A DNA stretch of 43,549 nucleotides from contig JALOCD010000025.1 of NCBI GenBank assembly GCA_023228025.1, forward strand, positions 1-43,549. Reading direction: 5' to 3'. A program made the translations under genes and the position numbers. The stretch comes from Prolixibacteraceae bacterium (GTDB lineage Bacteria > Bacteroidota > Bacteroidia > Bacteroidales > Prolixibacteraceae). Below the pieces are notes generated by a model that was given only the letters and a program-made list of their open reading frames with translations, ran no database searches and was not told where the DNA came from. Below, piece by piece: positions 25,319-34,075 of the stretch (position 1 is its first letter; every line of letters starts with the position of its first letter).

Positions 25319-27469
25319 GTGAACAAAGAAATTTTTAAAAAATATCCGCGAAACTTCAGACGTGGATTTGAACTTCTGGAAAAAGGAAAGATAGAAAGGG
25401 GAACCAGGCGCATTGAAAAAAGTGTTGAATCAGGCTTTAAAGCAGGAATCATTTTTCTGGATCTTTTCAAACACTCTGCAAACGCCACGGATGCCATAGA
25501 TTTGTTTCAAACAGAATATGAGCAGGATTTTGCAAAAGCAGCGCTGGAACTTGGCATTAAATACTATGATGGGATAGACCGCAAACAATCTTACTCAGAT
25601 TCTGTCAGGTTTTTCCTTGAGTCTGCACGCGCAGGTGGTATAGAAGCCTGCAATTACATTGGCAGCATGCGTGAAAAGGGGGAGGGACTTCCTTTGGATT
25701 CCACCAAGGCATTTGAATGGTATGAAAGAGGGGCCGAGCGTGGCGATAAAGTCGCCAAATACAATTACGGACGGGTCCTCTATTCCGGGGAAGGAGGCTA
25801 TAAGGATACAGATGAAGCAGTTGACTATTGGTATGCTTCGGCAAAGGATGGCTATTTGCCTGCAGTCTATAAAGTCGGGGAGATATTTGAGTTAGGTTTA
25901 ACTGTACCGGTAAGACCAGAAAAAGCATATCAGTGGTACCTGAAAGCGGCCACGGATGGGTATGAGCCAGCATATCAGAAGGTTGGACTATTTCTTTATG
26001 AAGGGAAAGGCATTGAGGCCAACATTGAGCAGAGCATCGAATGGTTTGGTAAGATTGAGGGAGAGGTATCTTCGGATGTTGCCCTTAAAATGGGTAAGAT
26101 TTATCTTTTGGGAGTTGGGATTGAAAAAAATCTCGACAAGGCAAAAAAATATCTTGAACAAGCTGTCCATGCTGATTACTCCGAAGCAATTTTCCTGATG
26201 GGAAAACTCCATGAAGAGACCAACAACAATGATTTCATGGAATTGTATCAGAAAGCTGCCGATCGCGGATTTGCAGAAGCGCAGGAGGCGTTGGCCAATT
26301 ATTACCTGAAGCAAGCTGATTACCATGGTGTTGAAATGTTGAAGAAGGCGGCTTTGAATGGTAGCGCCGATGCCATGGTGTTGATGGCTAAACGTTTTGA
26401 GATAGGAGAAGGTGTCGAAAAAAATGTAAAGACAGCAGTAGATTATTATCGGAAAGCAGCCGAAAAGGGAAACCTTGAAGCCCAATATCAATATGCCAGT
26501 ATTTGTCTTGCCGGAGAGTGGATTGAAAGGGACAAATATTCGGCAGGCGACTATTTTAAAAAATCAGCGGAAGCTGGTCATCCCAGGGCATGTTACATTC
26601 TGGGACTTTTGCATGAAAAAGGTGAAACCTACTGGTCGGATAAAGACAAGGCATATGAGTGGTTTTTGAAAGCTGCTGAGAAGGGGGTACCGGGCGCCAT
26701 GTTTAAAACGGCAGTCTATCTCGAGAATGGAGTAAAAGTTGAGAAAAATCTTAGTGAAGCGTTGAGATGGTATAGACAGGCATCCTCAGCCGGCTACGCA
26801 AAAGCGGCCTTCAATCTGGCGGTCATGTTCGAAACTGGATTGGGTTGCGAGGCAGACCCGGAAAAATCTATTGAACAATATGAAGTGGCTGCCAATGGCG
26901 GGATTGCAGAAGCCATGAACAACCTTGGAAATTTATACCACCAGGGCAAGGGAATAAAATCTGATCCACAGGAGGCTTTCAAATGGTATACACGCGCCGA
27001 TGATGCCGGTTACATGTTGGGCGCCTATAATTTAGGGGTAATGTGGTACTTTGGTGAAACCGGTGAAAAGAATCTTAAAAAGGCCTATTTTAATTTCAAA
27101 AAAGCTGCTGATAAAAATTATCCGCAGGCCCAATATAATTTGGCGGGAATGATACTCTACGGTGAAGGGGTAGAAGAAAACAAAAAGGCAGCCATGGAGC
27201 TATTTCGCAAGTCGGCTGAAAATGGGTTTGCTTCTGCCTGGATTAGTTTGGCTGAATTTTACACGACAGGCGAAATTGTGGAGAAGGATGTAGAGAAGGC
27301 GATTGAATATTTAAACCTGGCTTCCGATCATGGGTTAGGGGAGGCGGATTATCTCCTTTCAAAAATTCATGAAACTGAAGTGGGTTATCTGGATCCGGTT
27401 AAACAGGCTCAGTGTTTGTCTCGGTCTGTAAGTAGAGGTTATCAGGTTGAAGATGCAGAAACTGTTTAA
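25319..27469 (+). CDS. Sel1-like repeat protein (18 repeats)
   Basis: From GTG 25319 the product is 716 residues with no signal peptide or membrane segment, so it is likely cytoplasmic. Apart from about 70 N-terminal residues, the whole protein is a run of about 18 Sel1-like repeats of about 36 residues, each following the pattern A-x-Y-x-L-G-x-(M/L)-Y-x-x-G-x-G and ending W-(Y/F)-x-K-A-A-x-x-G. Two repeats (near 290-350) are shortened to about 31 residues. Sel1 arrays form alpha-solenoids for protein-protein interaction; the partner is unknown. It stands alone, with long spacers on both sides. Confidence 0.9.
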   Translation: MNKEIFKKYPRNFRRGFELLEKGKIERGTRRIEKSVESGFKAGIIFLDLFKHSANATDAIDLFQTEYEQDFAKAALELGIKYYDGIDRKQSYSDSVRFFLESARAGGIEACNYIGSMREKGEGLPLDSTKAFEWYERGAERGDKVAKYNYGRVLYSGEGGYKDTDEAVDYWYASAKDGYLPAVYKVGEIFELGLTVPVRPEKAYQWYLKAATDGYEPAYQKVGLFLYEGKGIEANIEQSIEWFGKIEGEVSSDVALKMGKIYLLGVGIEKNLDKAKKYLEQAVHADYSEAIFLMGKLHEETNNNDFMELYQKAADRGFAEAQEALANYYLKQADYHGVEMLKKAALNGSADAMVLMAKRFEIGEGVEKNVKTAVDYYRKAAEKGNLEAQYQYASICLAGEWIERDKYSAGDYFKKSAEAGHPRACYILGLLHEKGETYWSDKDKAYEWFLKAAEKGVPGAMFKTAVYLENGVKVEKNLSEALRWYRQASSAGYAKAAFNLAVMFETGLGCEADPEKSIEQYEVAANGGIAEAMNNLGNLYHQGKGIKSDPQEAFKWYTRADDAGYMLGAYNLGVMWYFGETGEKNLKKAYFNFKKAADKNYPQAQYNLAGMILYGEGVEENKKAAMELFRKSAENGFASAWISLAEFYTTGEIVEKDVEKAIEYLNLASDHGLGEADYLLSKIHETEVGYLDPVKQAQCLSRSVSRGYQVEDAETV

Positions 27470-27549
27470 ATTGCATTTTTCAATACCATTAGGTCAATCG
27501 AATTGAGTTTAATAGAAACTACTGGTTCATTTTTCGAATTAGGATTTGA

Positions 27550-27744
27550 AAAACCTTATTTTTAAAAGGAAACCTTCGTAGAAAATGTTAGCCCACCGGA
27601 CTTTAACCTTATTACCTTATTCATTTGGGAAAATGCAGGTATTATGCCGTAATGATTTCTAAAAGAGATCATTGAATAAGGTAATAAGGTTATTATTCAG
27701 TCAACCATCCTTTCTACTAAGGTTGAAGCAGAAAATAAGGTTTT
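27550..27744. repeat. Nested inverted repeats, ~195-bp imperfect palindrome
   Basis: Three arms pair in order. AAAACCTTATTTT (27550-27562) pairs with 27732-27744 perfectly over 13 bp. AACCTTCGTAGAAA (27571-27584) pairs with 27711-27724 at 13 of 14 positions. TAACCTTATTACCTTATTCA (27604-27623) pairs with 27673-27692 perfectly over 20 bp. A small hairpin (AATGAT.../...ATCATT, about 27651-27673) sits in the central loop. No reading frame is present. It could be a MITE, or a long hairpin RNA or terminator after the Sel1 gene. Confidence 0.75.
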
Positions 27745-27796
27745 AAAACCCGAAGATTTGCCCAAAATCTCATTGGGATAACGATACGGAACTATT

Positions 27797-27834
27797 AGTA
27801 AGAACGCCACGATTTTGATCGCGGCGTTCTTACT
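27797..27834. terminator. Hairpin downstream of purL
   Basis: AGTAAGAACGCC and GGCGTTCTTACT form a perfect 12-bp stem around a 14-base loop (27797-27808 with 27823-27834). T-runs on either side are poor, so it may be a weak terminator or an RNA-stabilising hairpin at the 3' end of purL. Confidence 0.5.
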
Positions 27835-27868
27835 TTATCCTTTTGACTTTATCCTTTATCCTTTATCC
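27834..27868. repeat. 7-bp tandem repeat TTTATCC, 5 units
   Basis: Units TTTATCC begin at 27834, 27848, 27855 and 27862, with one degenerate unit (TTTTGAC) at 27841 keeping the seven-base register. The purL stop codon (27856-27858) and its last residues lie inside the array. Confidence 0.8.
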
Positions 27869-30800
27869 TTCTCCTCAATCCACCTCCGTGCATTCACAAA
27901 GGCTTCAATCCAGGGTGTAACCTGATCTGCTTTTCGTTCGGAAGGGTAGTAGCCCCATTGCCAAGGATAGATTGCCCTTTCAAGATGCGGCATCATGGCC
28001 AGGTGACGACCATCTGCCGAGCAAATGGCAGCGGTATTGTAGTCTGATCCGTTTGGATTGCCGGGATAGTTGGCGAAGGAGTATTTCATTGGAATTTTGT
28101 ACTGATCTTCGCTTTCCGGTATTGAGAACTTTCCTTCACCATGCGCCACCCAAATACCCAATTTCCTGCCTACAAGTGATTTCAGCATAACAGATTCGTT
28201 ATCAAGAATATCTACATTCAAAAATGATGACTCAAACTTGTGGGATTCGTTGTGATGCATCTTCATCTTCCCTTTTTTCTGCGGATAGACGAGATCCAGG
28301 GCAACCATTAGCTGGCAACCATTGCAAACACCCAAACTCAGGGTGTCATTTCTCTTATAAAAATTTTCCAGCGCAGCTTTCGCCCTTTCATTGTATTTGA
28401 ATGCACCTGCCCAACCAATCGCCGATCCAAGAACATCCGAATTGGAGAATCCTCCAACAAAAACGATGAGACTAATATCTTCCAGGGTTTCACGACCCGT
28501 TATCAGGTCGGTCATGTGAACATCTTTTACATCGAATCCAGCCAGATATAAGCTCCAAGCCATCTCCCTATCGCCGTTCACACCCTTTTCCCTGATGATC
28601 GCGGCTTTGATACCAGATTGTTCCCTTCTTTTTGGATTTATTCCCAAAGAGTCGAAACTCCCTTTAAAATCTCCAAAATTGAACGAAAGGGCATTTATTT
28701 TGTAATTATCGAGACGATTCAATGCCAATTGTTCCCCGCATTGCTTTTTGTCGAGTAGGTATGATGGCCTAAACCACTTTTCCCTTAGCTTATCTATCTC
28801 GAAGATATATTGTTCGGTAGAATTGGTAATTCTGATTACTCTTTCTGCCACTGGTTTTCCGATTGGGATACACTTCACACAGGCTAGTTGAAACAGCTTT
28901 TCAAATTCAACTGGGTCATTTGCCTGGACAATGACGCCAGGATTCTCACTGAACAGTGCTTTAACACTGTCAGGTTCGTTGAGCAAGGATAAATTGACTT
29001 CAATACCTCCGCTATTTTGTGAAAAACAACTTTCCAGTAGTGTAACTATCAGTCCTCCAGATGATATGTCATGTCCCGAAGCTACCACACCAGCGCTGAT
29101 TGCCTCTTGCAAGGTTTGAAAAGCCTTTGCGAAGTAGGTAGGATCTGATACTGTTGGGGACTCTTCTCCTACAGTAGCCAGGATTTGTCCAAGTGAACTG
29201 CCTCCCAGGACCTTTGCCGAATTAGAGAAATCGATGTAGTAAATTGTTTTCGCAGGATCATTGACCAGAACAGGTTCAATGATATTTCTGAGATTGGAAA
29301 TTTCGCCGGAAGCAGAGATAATCACTGTTCCAGGGGCATAAACAACCTCATCCTTGTATTTTTGTGTCATAGATAAGGAATCTTTTCCGGTAGGAATATT
29401 GATTCCCAAAGCACAGGCAAAATCTGAAGCAGCTTCGACTGCCTGGTACAACCGCGCGTTTTCACCCGGATTTTTGGCAGGCCACATCCAATTGGCAGAA
29501 AGTGAAACTCCTTTGAGTCCATGGGTGAGGGGGGCCCAAACAATGTTGGTAAGCGCCTCTGCAATGGAAAGAACGGAACCATAAGCAGGATTAATTAACC
29601 CAGCGGCAGGTGCATGTCCGAGCGAAGTTGCAATCCCTTTGATCCCTTGATAATCAATGGCTACTGCCCCGAGGTTGTTCAAAGGAAGTTGCAGTTCTCC
29701 GGCGCATTGTTGTTTGGCAATTCTTCCGGTGACGGAACGGTCAACTTTATTGGTAAGCCAGTCCTTACAACCGACTGATTCGAGTTGAAAAATTTGCTCT
29801 AAATAACTGTATATTAACTCCTTGGAATATGATATTTTTGTAAAATTCTGATCTGGGGTCTTATCTTCCAGTAAGGTGCGGGGTGGTTTGCCAAAGAGGG
29901 TAGCCAACTCCATATCGATGGGTCGATCCCCATTTCTACGATTGACAAATGTAAACTTATGATCCCCGGTCGTCTCTCCGATCACGTAAAACGGTGATCT
30001 TTCGCGCTCTGCGATCTTTTGTATCCACTCTAAATTTTCTTTTCCGGTTACGAAACCCATTCGTTCCTGAGATTCATTTCCGACGATCTCTTTGGCAGAA
30101 AGGGTGGGGTCACCTACCGGAAGTTGATCAACAAATATCTTTCCACCTGTCTCTTCGACAAGTTCGGAGAGACAATTAAGGTGGCCACCCGCGCCATGGT
30201 CGTGGATGGAGACGATGGGGTTTTTGCCGGATTCGGCCAAAGAACGGATCGTATTGTAGGCTCTTTTTTGCATCTCAGGATTGGCGCGTTGCACCGCATT
30301 CAATTCGATATGGCTTTCGAAAGCGCCCGTATCTACTGATGATACTGCGCCACCGCCCATACCAATACGGTAATTGTCCCCACCAAGCAGGACAACACTT
30401 TCCCCTGTTTTTGGTACACCTTTCAGGCTATCCTCTTTTCTGGCATATCCGATACCTCCGGCCTGCATGATTACTTTATCGTAACCATATTTCTTTTGGT
30501 TTTCAGCATGTTCAAACGTCAATACGGAACCATTGATGAGGGGTTGCCCAAACTTATTTCCAAAATCAGAAGCTCCATTTGATGCTTTAATTAAAAGCTC
30601 TTCAGGATTGTGATACAGCCATTTGCGAGGTTCAAAGTTCTGTTCCCATGCCCGGTTGTTTTCATCATTTCTGGAATAGGAGGTCATGTAAACTGCTGTT
30701 CCGGCAATTGGATAACTTCCTTTGCCTCCGGCCATGCGATCGCGAATTTCGCCACCGGTTCCGGTAGCAGCTCCGTTGAAGGGCTCGACAGTGGTGGGAA

Positions 30801-31545
30801 AATTATGCGTTTCTGCCTTCAAAGAGAGAACCGTTTCGATGTCGGTAACCTGAAAATAATCCGGCTGATCAGCCGAAGCGGGGGCAAATTGCTCTGCAGC
30901 AGGACCTTCGCTAAAAGAGCAGTTGTCTTTGTATGCTGAAACGACGGTGTTTGGATTGGTCTTGGTAGTTTTCTTGATCATTTCGAATAGCGTCTGTTGC
31001 TTTTCGATGCCATCGATGACAAAAGTTCCGTTGAAAATTTTGTGCCGACAGTGCTCAGAATTTACCTGAGAAAATCCAAATACCTCACTGTCAGTTAGTT
31101 TTCTTTTTATTTTTACTGCAACCTCTTCAAGGTATTGAATTTCATCCGGGCTCAATGCCAGTCCCTCCTTCTTGTTGTATGCAAGGATATCCTCAATATA
31201 AATAACCGGATCCGGTTGATGGTTGATGGTGAAAATCGATTGGTTCAATCCCTTATAAAAGGCTTGAAGCATTGGATCGAAACTGCTTTGGGCATTTCCA
31301 TGGATGAATTCTTCGATGCGAATAATCCCGCTAATTCCCATATTTTGGGTAATCTCAACCGCGTTGGTGCTCCATGGAGTGATCATTTCCTTTCGCGGAC
31401 CTATGTACTGACCTTCCATTTGGTCCGCCGCCACTAGTTGGGCGTCTCCGAAAAGCCAACACAATTTATCTATATCTGTTTGATTCAATGAAACTTGGGT
31501 ACCTACAGCAATCGTTTTGCTGCGCTCTTTGAAGAAGAGGATCAT
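27856..31545 (-). CDS. purL: Phosphoribosylformylglycinamidine synthase, large type
   Basis: The 1229-residue enzyme makes FGAM from FGAR, glutamine and ATP in purine synthesis. It has the full single-chain form: PurS-like N-terminus, two AIR-synthase-like ATP domains (EVFGFSQVNSEHCRHKIFNG, LKAETHNFPTTVEPFNGAATG, GIGYARKEDSLKGVPKTG), and a C-terminal glutaminase with the nucleophile in LGVCNGCQLMVAL and the His/Glu of MMPHLERAIYPWQWG. Length agrees with the family. It starts at ATG 31545. The last residues (EEKDKG) run into the 7-bp repeat. It is not in an obvious pur operon. Confidence 0.97.
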   Translation of the reverse strand: MILFFKERSKTIAVGTQVSLNQTDIDKLCWLFGDAQLVAADQMEGQYIGPRKEMITPWSTNAVEITQNMGISGIIRIEEFIHGNAQSSFDPMLQAFYKGLNQSIFTINHQPDPVIYIEDILAYNKKEGLALSPDEIQYLEEVAVKIKRKLTDSEVFGFSQVNSEHCRHKIFNGTFVIDGIEKQQTLFEMIKKTTKTNPNTVVSAYKDNCSFSEGPAAEQFAPASADQPDYFQVTDIETVLSLKAETHNFPTTVEPFNGAATGTGGEIRDRMAGGKGSYPIAGTAVYMTSYSRNDENNRAWEQNFEPRKWLYHNPEELLIKASNGASDFGNKFGQPLINGSVLTFEHAENQKKYGYDKVIMQAGGIGYARKEDSLKGVPKTGESVVLLGGDNYRIGMGGGAVSSVDTGAFESHIELNAVQRANPEMQKRAYNTIRSLAESGKNPIVSIHDHGAGGHLNCLSELVEETGGKIFVDQLPVGDPTLSAKEIVGNESQERMGFVTGKENLEWIQKIAERERSPFYVIGETTGDHKFTFVNRRNGDRPIDMELATLFGKPPRTLLEDKTPDQNFTKISYSKELIYSYLEQIFQLESVGCKDWLTNKVDRSVTGRIAKQQCAGELQLPLNNLGAVAIDYQGIKGIATSLGHAPAAGLINPAYGSVLSIAEALTNIVWAPLTHGLKGVSLSANWMWPAKNPGENARLYQAVEAASDFACALGINIPTGKDSLSMTQKYKDEVVYAPGTVIISASGEISNLRNIIEPVLVNDPAKTIYYIDFSNSAKVLGGSSLGQILATVGEESPTVSDPTYFAKAFQTLQEAISAGVVASGHDISSGGLIVTLLESCFSQNSGGIEVNLSLLNEPDSVKALFSENPGVIVQANDPVEFEKLFQLACVKCIPIGKPVAERVIRITNSTEQYIFEIDKLREKWFRPSYLLDKKQCGEQLALNRLDNYKINALSFNFGDFKGSFDSLGINPKRREQSGIKAAIIREKGVNGDREMAWSLYLAGFDVKDVHMTDLITGRETLEDISLIVFVGGFSNSDVLGSAIGWAGAFKYNERAKAALENFYKRNDTLSLGVCNGCQLMVALDLVYPQKKGKMKMHHNESHKFESSFLNVDILDNESVMLKSLVGRKLGIWVAHGEGKFSIPESEDQYKIPMKYSFANYPGNPNGSDYNTAAICSADGRHLAMMPHLERAIYPWQWGYYPSERKADQVTPWIEAFVNARRWIEEKDKG

Positions 31546-31600
31546 GTAGCCGGATTTAATGGTTAAAACGTCAGCGAAGATAGGCAGAAGAGATTTAAAA

Positions 31601-31628
31601 ATTACAAATTACAAATTACAAATTACAA
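31601..31628. repeat. 7-bp tandem repeat ATTACAA, 4 units
   Basis: Four perfect ATTACAA units lie between purL and the flavoprotein gene. A diverged inverted counterpart (TTTAATT/TGTAATC units) lies at 31704-31731. Confidence 0.85.
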
Positions 31629-31703
31629 ATTTTTGATGAGTTGGATCGTGAAGGTTAATCCATTCAAAGGCATTCCAAAGCATAAATACCTGATTACCTA
31701 ATT

Positions 31704-31731
31704 TTTAATTTGTAATCTTTAATTTTTAATT
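31704..31731. repeat. 7-bp repeat TTTAATT/TGTAATC, 4 units
   Basis: Four seven-base units (TTTAATT, TGTAATC, TTTAATT, TTTAATT) resemble the reverse complement of the ATTACAA array 75 bases away. The stop codon of the flavoprotein gene (31726-31728) is inside it. Confidence 0.6.
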
Positions 31732-33210
31732 TTCTCCGGGTTTCCATTCAGTAACCCTGATCAGATTTGGAAAAGCCTGCGGTTTGAAAATGGATTGATT
31801 GTGGAATATCCTCAGACATTCCTGTATGCCTTCGGTAACGCTTGGATGAGGGTGAATGCTTTGCAGTACCTCTTTCAACCGGATATCGGAATTGATCAGA
31901 TAGGCGATGGAGACGATGAATGCGGAGGCCTGGGGCCCTGCTGCCCGCATTCCCAAAATTCTGTCGGATCCATCGTTGCTGACCATTATTTTCACAAAAC
32001 CATTGGTATTCCTCATGGCTATTGTTCTATTAACCAGTTCGTTGGAATAAAAAACGGCCTTATATGGAATTCCTTTGCTTTGGAGCATTTTTTCATTTGC
32101 ACCCACTGCAGCAAGTTCCGGTTTAAAGAACATGAGGGTTGGCATGTGGGAATAGTCGAGCAAATATTCAGTTTTACCAAAGATTGCCTCCACAATGAAA
32201 CGACCCTGTTCTTCAGCCACCCCATAGAGCGCTTTTTGACCCGTCACATCGCCGGCTGCGAAAATATTGCAGTCGCCAAAATTGGAGAGTGCGCACGCTT
32301 CGTTGATTTTAAGATATCCTTTGCTGGCAGTTTCGATGCCCGCATTTTCGAGGCAAAGGCCTGCCGTATTGGGATCCCGTCCAATGGATATAAGAATAAT
32401 GTCTACCTCTACCACACTGCTGTGCCCATCTTCGTAATCCAGGACCACTTCGAGGTAGTCGTTCTTCTTTCTTACCGTGCGAAGGGTGGCAGTACGGTGG
32501 ATGGTTACCCCGTTCTTCTCCAGATTTCCCGATACAAAATCGCTAACATCGTCATCTTCAAAGGGAATAACCCTGTGCGTACGGTCCAGTAAATGAACTT
32601 CCGTTTGTTTGAAGTTTGAGAAGATGGTTGCAAATTCACAGCCAATGATCCCGGATCCAATGATCATCATTCGTTCAGGGAATGATTCAAGATTCAGAAT
32701 TCCATCTGAATCGAGTATCTGCTTCTGGTCTATCACCAGGTCCGGGTGGGGGCGGGGTACGGAACCAGTAGCTATGATGACGTACTCGGCATTGATCATC
32801 TCAATCCCCTCCTGATTTTTAATTTCCAAAGTGTGACGATCCAAAAACCTGGCAAATCCTTGTTTGTAGGTAATGCTTCCTGGTTGATTTTTGTTGTTTG
32901 AGAAGGTCTCAATTTGCGAAAGTATCTGGTTTTGTTTTGTTTTAGCAGCTTGCAAGACCGTTTTTTTAACTTTGTTGTAATCAACCTGGAGACCAGAAGC
33001 ACGATAACCGCGGTCAACAGCTGCCGCGACCGCATAATCGGCGGAAAGTTCCCACATGGTCTTCGAGGTGAGCGGGCCATTCATAATGCCATTGCCGCCT
33101 AAATGCCCTGCTTCGATGATACAAACGTTTTTTCCAAAGTCGAGGGCGCGCATGGTAGCTGCAAAACCCCCTGGTCCACTGCCAATTACAGCCAGATCAA
33201 ACTGCTTCAT
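31726..33210 (-). CDS. Lipoamide dehydrogenase-like flavoprotein without redox cysteines
   Basis: The 494-residue protein has the class I pyridine nucleotide-disulfide oxidoreductase layout: FAD motif LAVIGSGPGGFAATMRALDFG at the N-terminus, NAD(P) site MMIIGSGIIGCEFATIFSNF, the second FAD motif CNIFAAGDVTG, and the C-terminal dimer domain with HPHPSVTEGIQE carrying the His/Glu pair. The usual disulfide motif GGTCLNVGCIPSK is here GGNGIMNGPLTSK: the two cysteines are Gly41 and Pro46. It therefore cannot reduce a disulfide by the classical route and probably acts on another acceptor. No 2-oxoacid dehydrogenase genes are nearby. Confidence 0.88.
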   Translation of the reverse strand: MKQFDLAVIGSGPGGFAATMRALDFGKNVCIIEAGHLGGNGIMNGPLTSKTMWELSADYAVAAAVDRGYRASGLQVDYNKVKKTVLQAAKTKQNQILSQIETFSNNKNQPGSITYKQGFARFLDRHTLEIKNQEGIEMINAEYVIIATGSVPRPHPDLVIDQKQILDSDGILNLESFPERMMIIGSGIIGCEFATIFSNFKQTEVHLLDRTHRVIPFEDDDVSDFVSGNLEKNGVTIHRTATLRTVRKKNDYLEVVLDYEDGHSSVVEVDIILISIGRDPNTAGLCLENAGIETASKGYLKINEACALSNFGDCNIFAAGDVTGQKALYGVAEEQGRFIVEAIFGKTEYLLDYSHMPTLMFFKPELAAVGANEKMLQSKGIPYKAVFYSNELVNRTIAMRNTNGFVKIMVSNDGSDRILGMRAAGPQASAFIVSIAYLINSDIRLKEVLQSIHPHPSVTEGIQECLRIFHNQSIFKPQAFPNLIRVTEWKPGEN

Positions 33211-33365
33211 ACTGATTATTTGATAGTTGTCTCATTCAATGTTCAAAGTACGCAAAAAAAAATGAGATGATCGACTTTTTTTAGATGGTAGATCTTTTTG
33301 CCACTATATAAGTTTAAAGGATTTCGTTAGGCTGTCATTAACCGAAATGAATTTGTATCTTGGAA

Positions 33366-33392
33366 ACCACAAAATTTGACTTATTTTGTGGT
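33366..33392. promoter_or_regulatory. 10-bp inverted repeat upstream of the ECF sigma gene
   Basis: ACCACAAAAT (33366-33375) and ATTTTGTGGT (33383-33392) are a perfect inverted repeat with a 7-base spacer, ending 38 bases before the sigma factor ATG at 33431. Its position overlaps where a promoter should be, so it is a candidate operator for control of the locus. Confidence 0.5.
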
Positions 33393-33430
33393 GACTAAAC
33401 TGATTAACTTTATCTTTTGAAAAACGGCTA

Positions 33431-34000
33431 ATGATTTCGGAAACCGATTTGATACTTGCCTTAAAGAATGGTAATCTTACTGCTTTTAACGAACTTTTTG
33501 ATCGTTATGCAAAACGATTGTACCATTTTTCAATTGGATATTTGAAATTGGCAGCAGAAGCGGAGGAAATTGTCCAGGAAGTTTTTTTGAAAATCTGGGA
33601 CAACAGGACAGAATTGTCAACCCAAAAATCGTTTGAGTCCTATTTGTTTACCATTGCCAGAAATGGCATCTTAAATACAATCCGCAAATCAAAATCAGAG
33701 CAAGCCTATCTGAATTATGTAAAAATTAATCCTGGAAAAAATGTCTTGCTCGATGAGGAATTGAATTTCAATGAGCTTGAAAAAGCATATCTTGAAGCAA
33801 TAGAACAATTGAGCCCGCGAAGAAAAGAAATTTATCTGTTGAGCAAAGAGCAATCTCTTTCGAATGCAGAGATTGCGATAAAGATGAATATTTCGGTGAA
33901 AACAGTTGAAAATCAGATGACCTCATCCCTGACCAAAATTCGTAAAACCCTTCGTTCCCTTGGTTTTTCGGGGATTATCTTTTTCGAATTGTTTTTTTAG
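33431..34000 (+). CDS. ECF RNA polymerase sigma factor (PUL-linked)
   Basis: The 189-residue protein has sigma region 2 (AFNELFDRYAKRLYHFSIGY, EEIVQEVFLKIW, residues about 15-65) and region 4 with a helix-turn-helix (LSNAEIAIKMNISVKTVENQ, about 145-165). It lacks other domains, as expected for an ECF factor, and ends in a hydrophobic tail (GIIFFELFF). It is followed by a FecR gene and an STN-type SusC, the standard trans-envelope signalling unit of Bacteroidota, so it likely directs transcription of the susCD-hydrolase genes downstream. Confidence 0.95.
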   Translation: MISETDLILALKNGNLTAFNELFDRYAKRLYHFSIGYLKLAAEAEEIVQEVFLKIWDNRTELSTQKSFESYLFTIARNGILNTIRKSKSEQAYLNYVKINPGKNVLLDEELNFNELEKAYLEAIEQLSPRRKEIYLLSKEQSLSNAEIAIKMNISVKTVENQMTSSLTKIRKTLRSLGFSGIIFFELFF

Positions 34001-34024
34001 GTTAAAAAAGATTAAAACTTAATA

Positions 34025-34039
34025 GGGGTTTTGTGCCCC
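34025..34039 (+). other. Small hairpin between sigma and fecR genes
   Basis: GGGG (34025-34028) and CCCC (34036-34039) can pair around a 7-base loop in the 75-base spacer between the sigma gene and the FecR gene. It is weak, with no T-run after it. Confidence 0.2.
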
Positions 34040-34075
34040 ATAAGTGTATACCAGTTTGAATAACCAAAAGTCAAA

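Noticed and set aside
31795..32592. 265-codon plus-strand frame opposite the flavoprotein gene
   Set aside because: The opposite strand encodes a complete recognised flavoprotein with all its motifs; the plus product has no recognisable domain.
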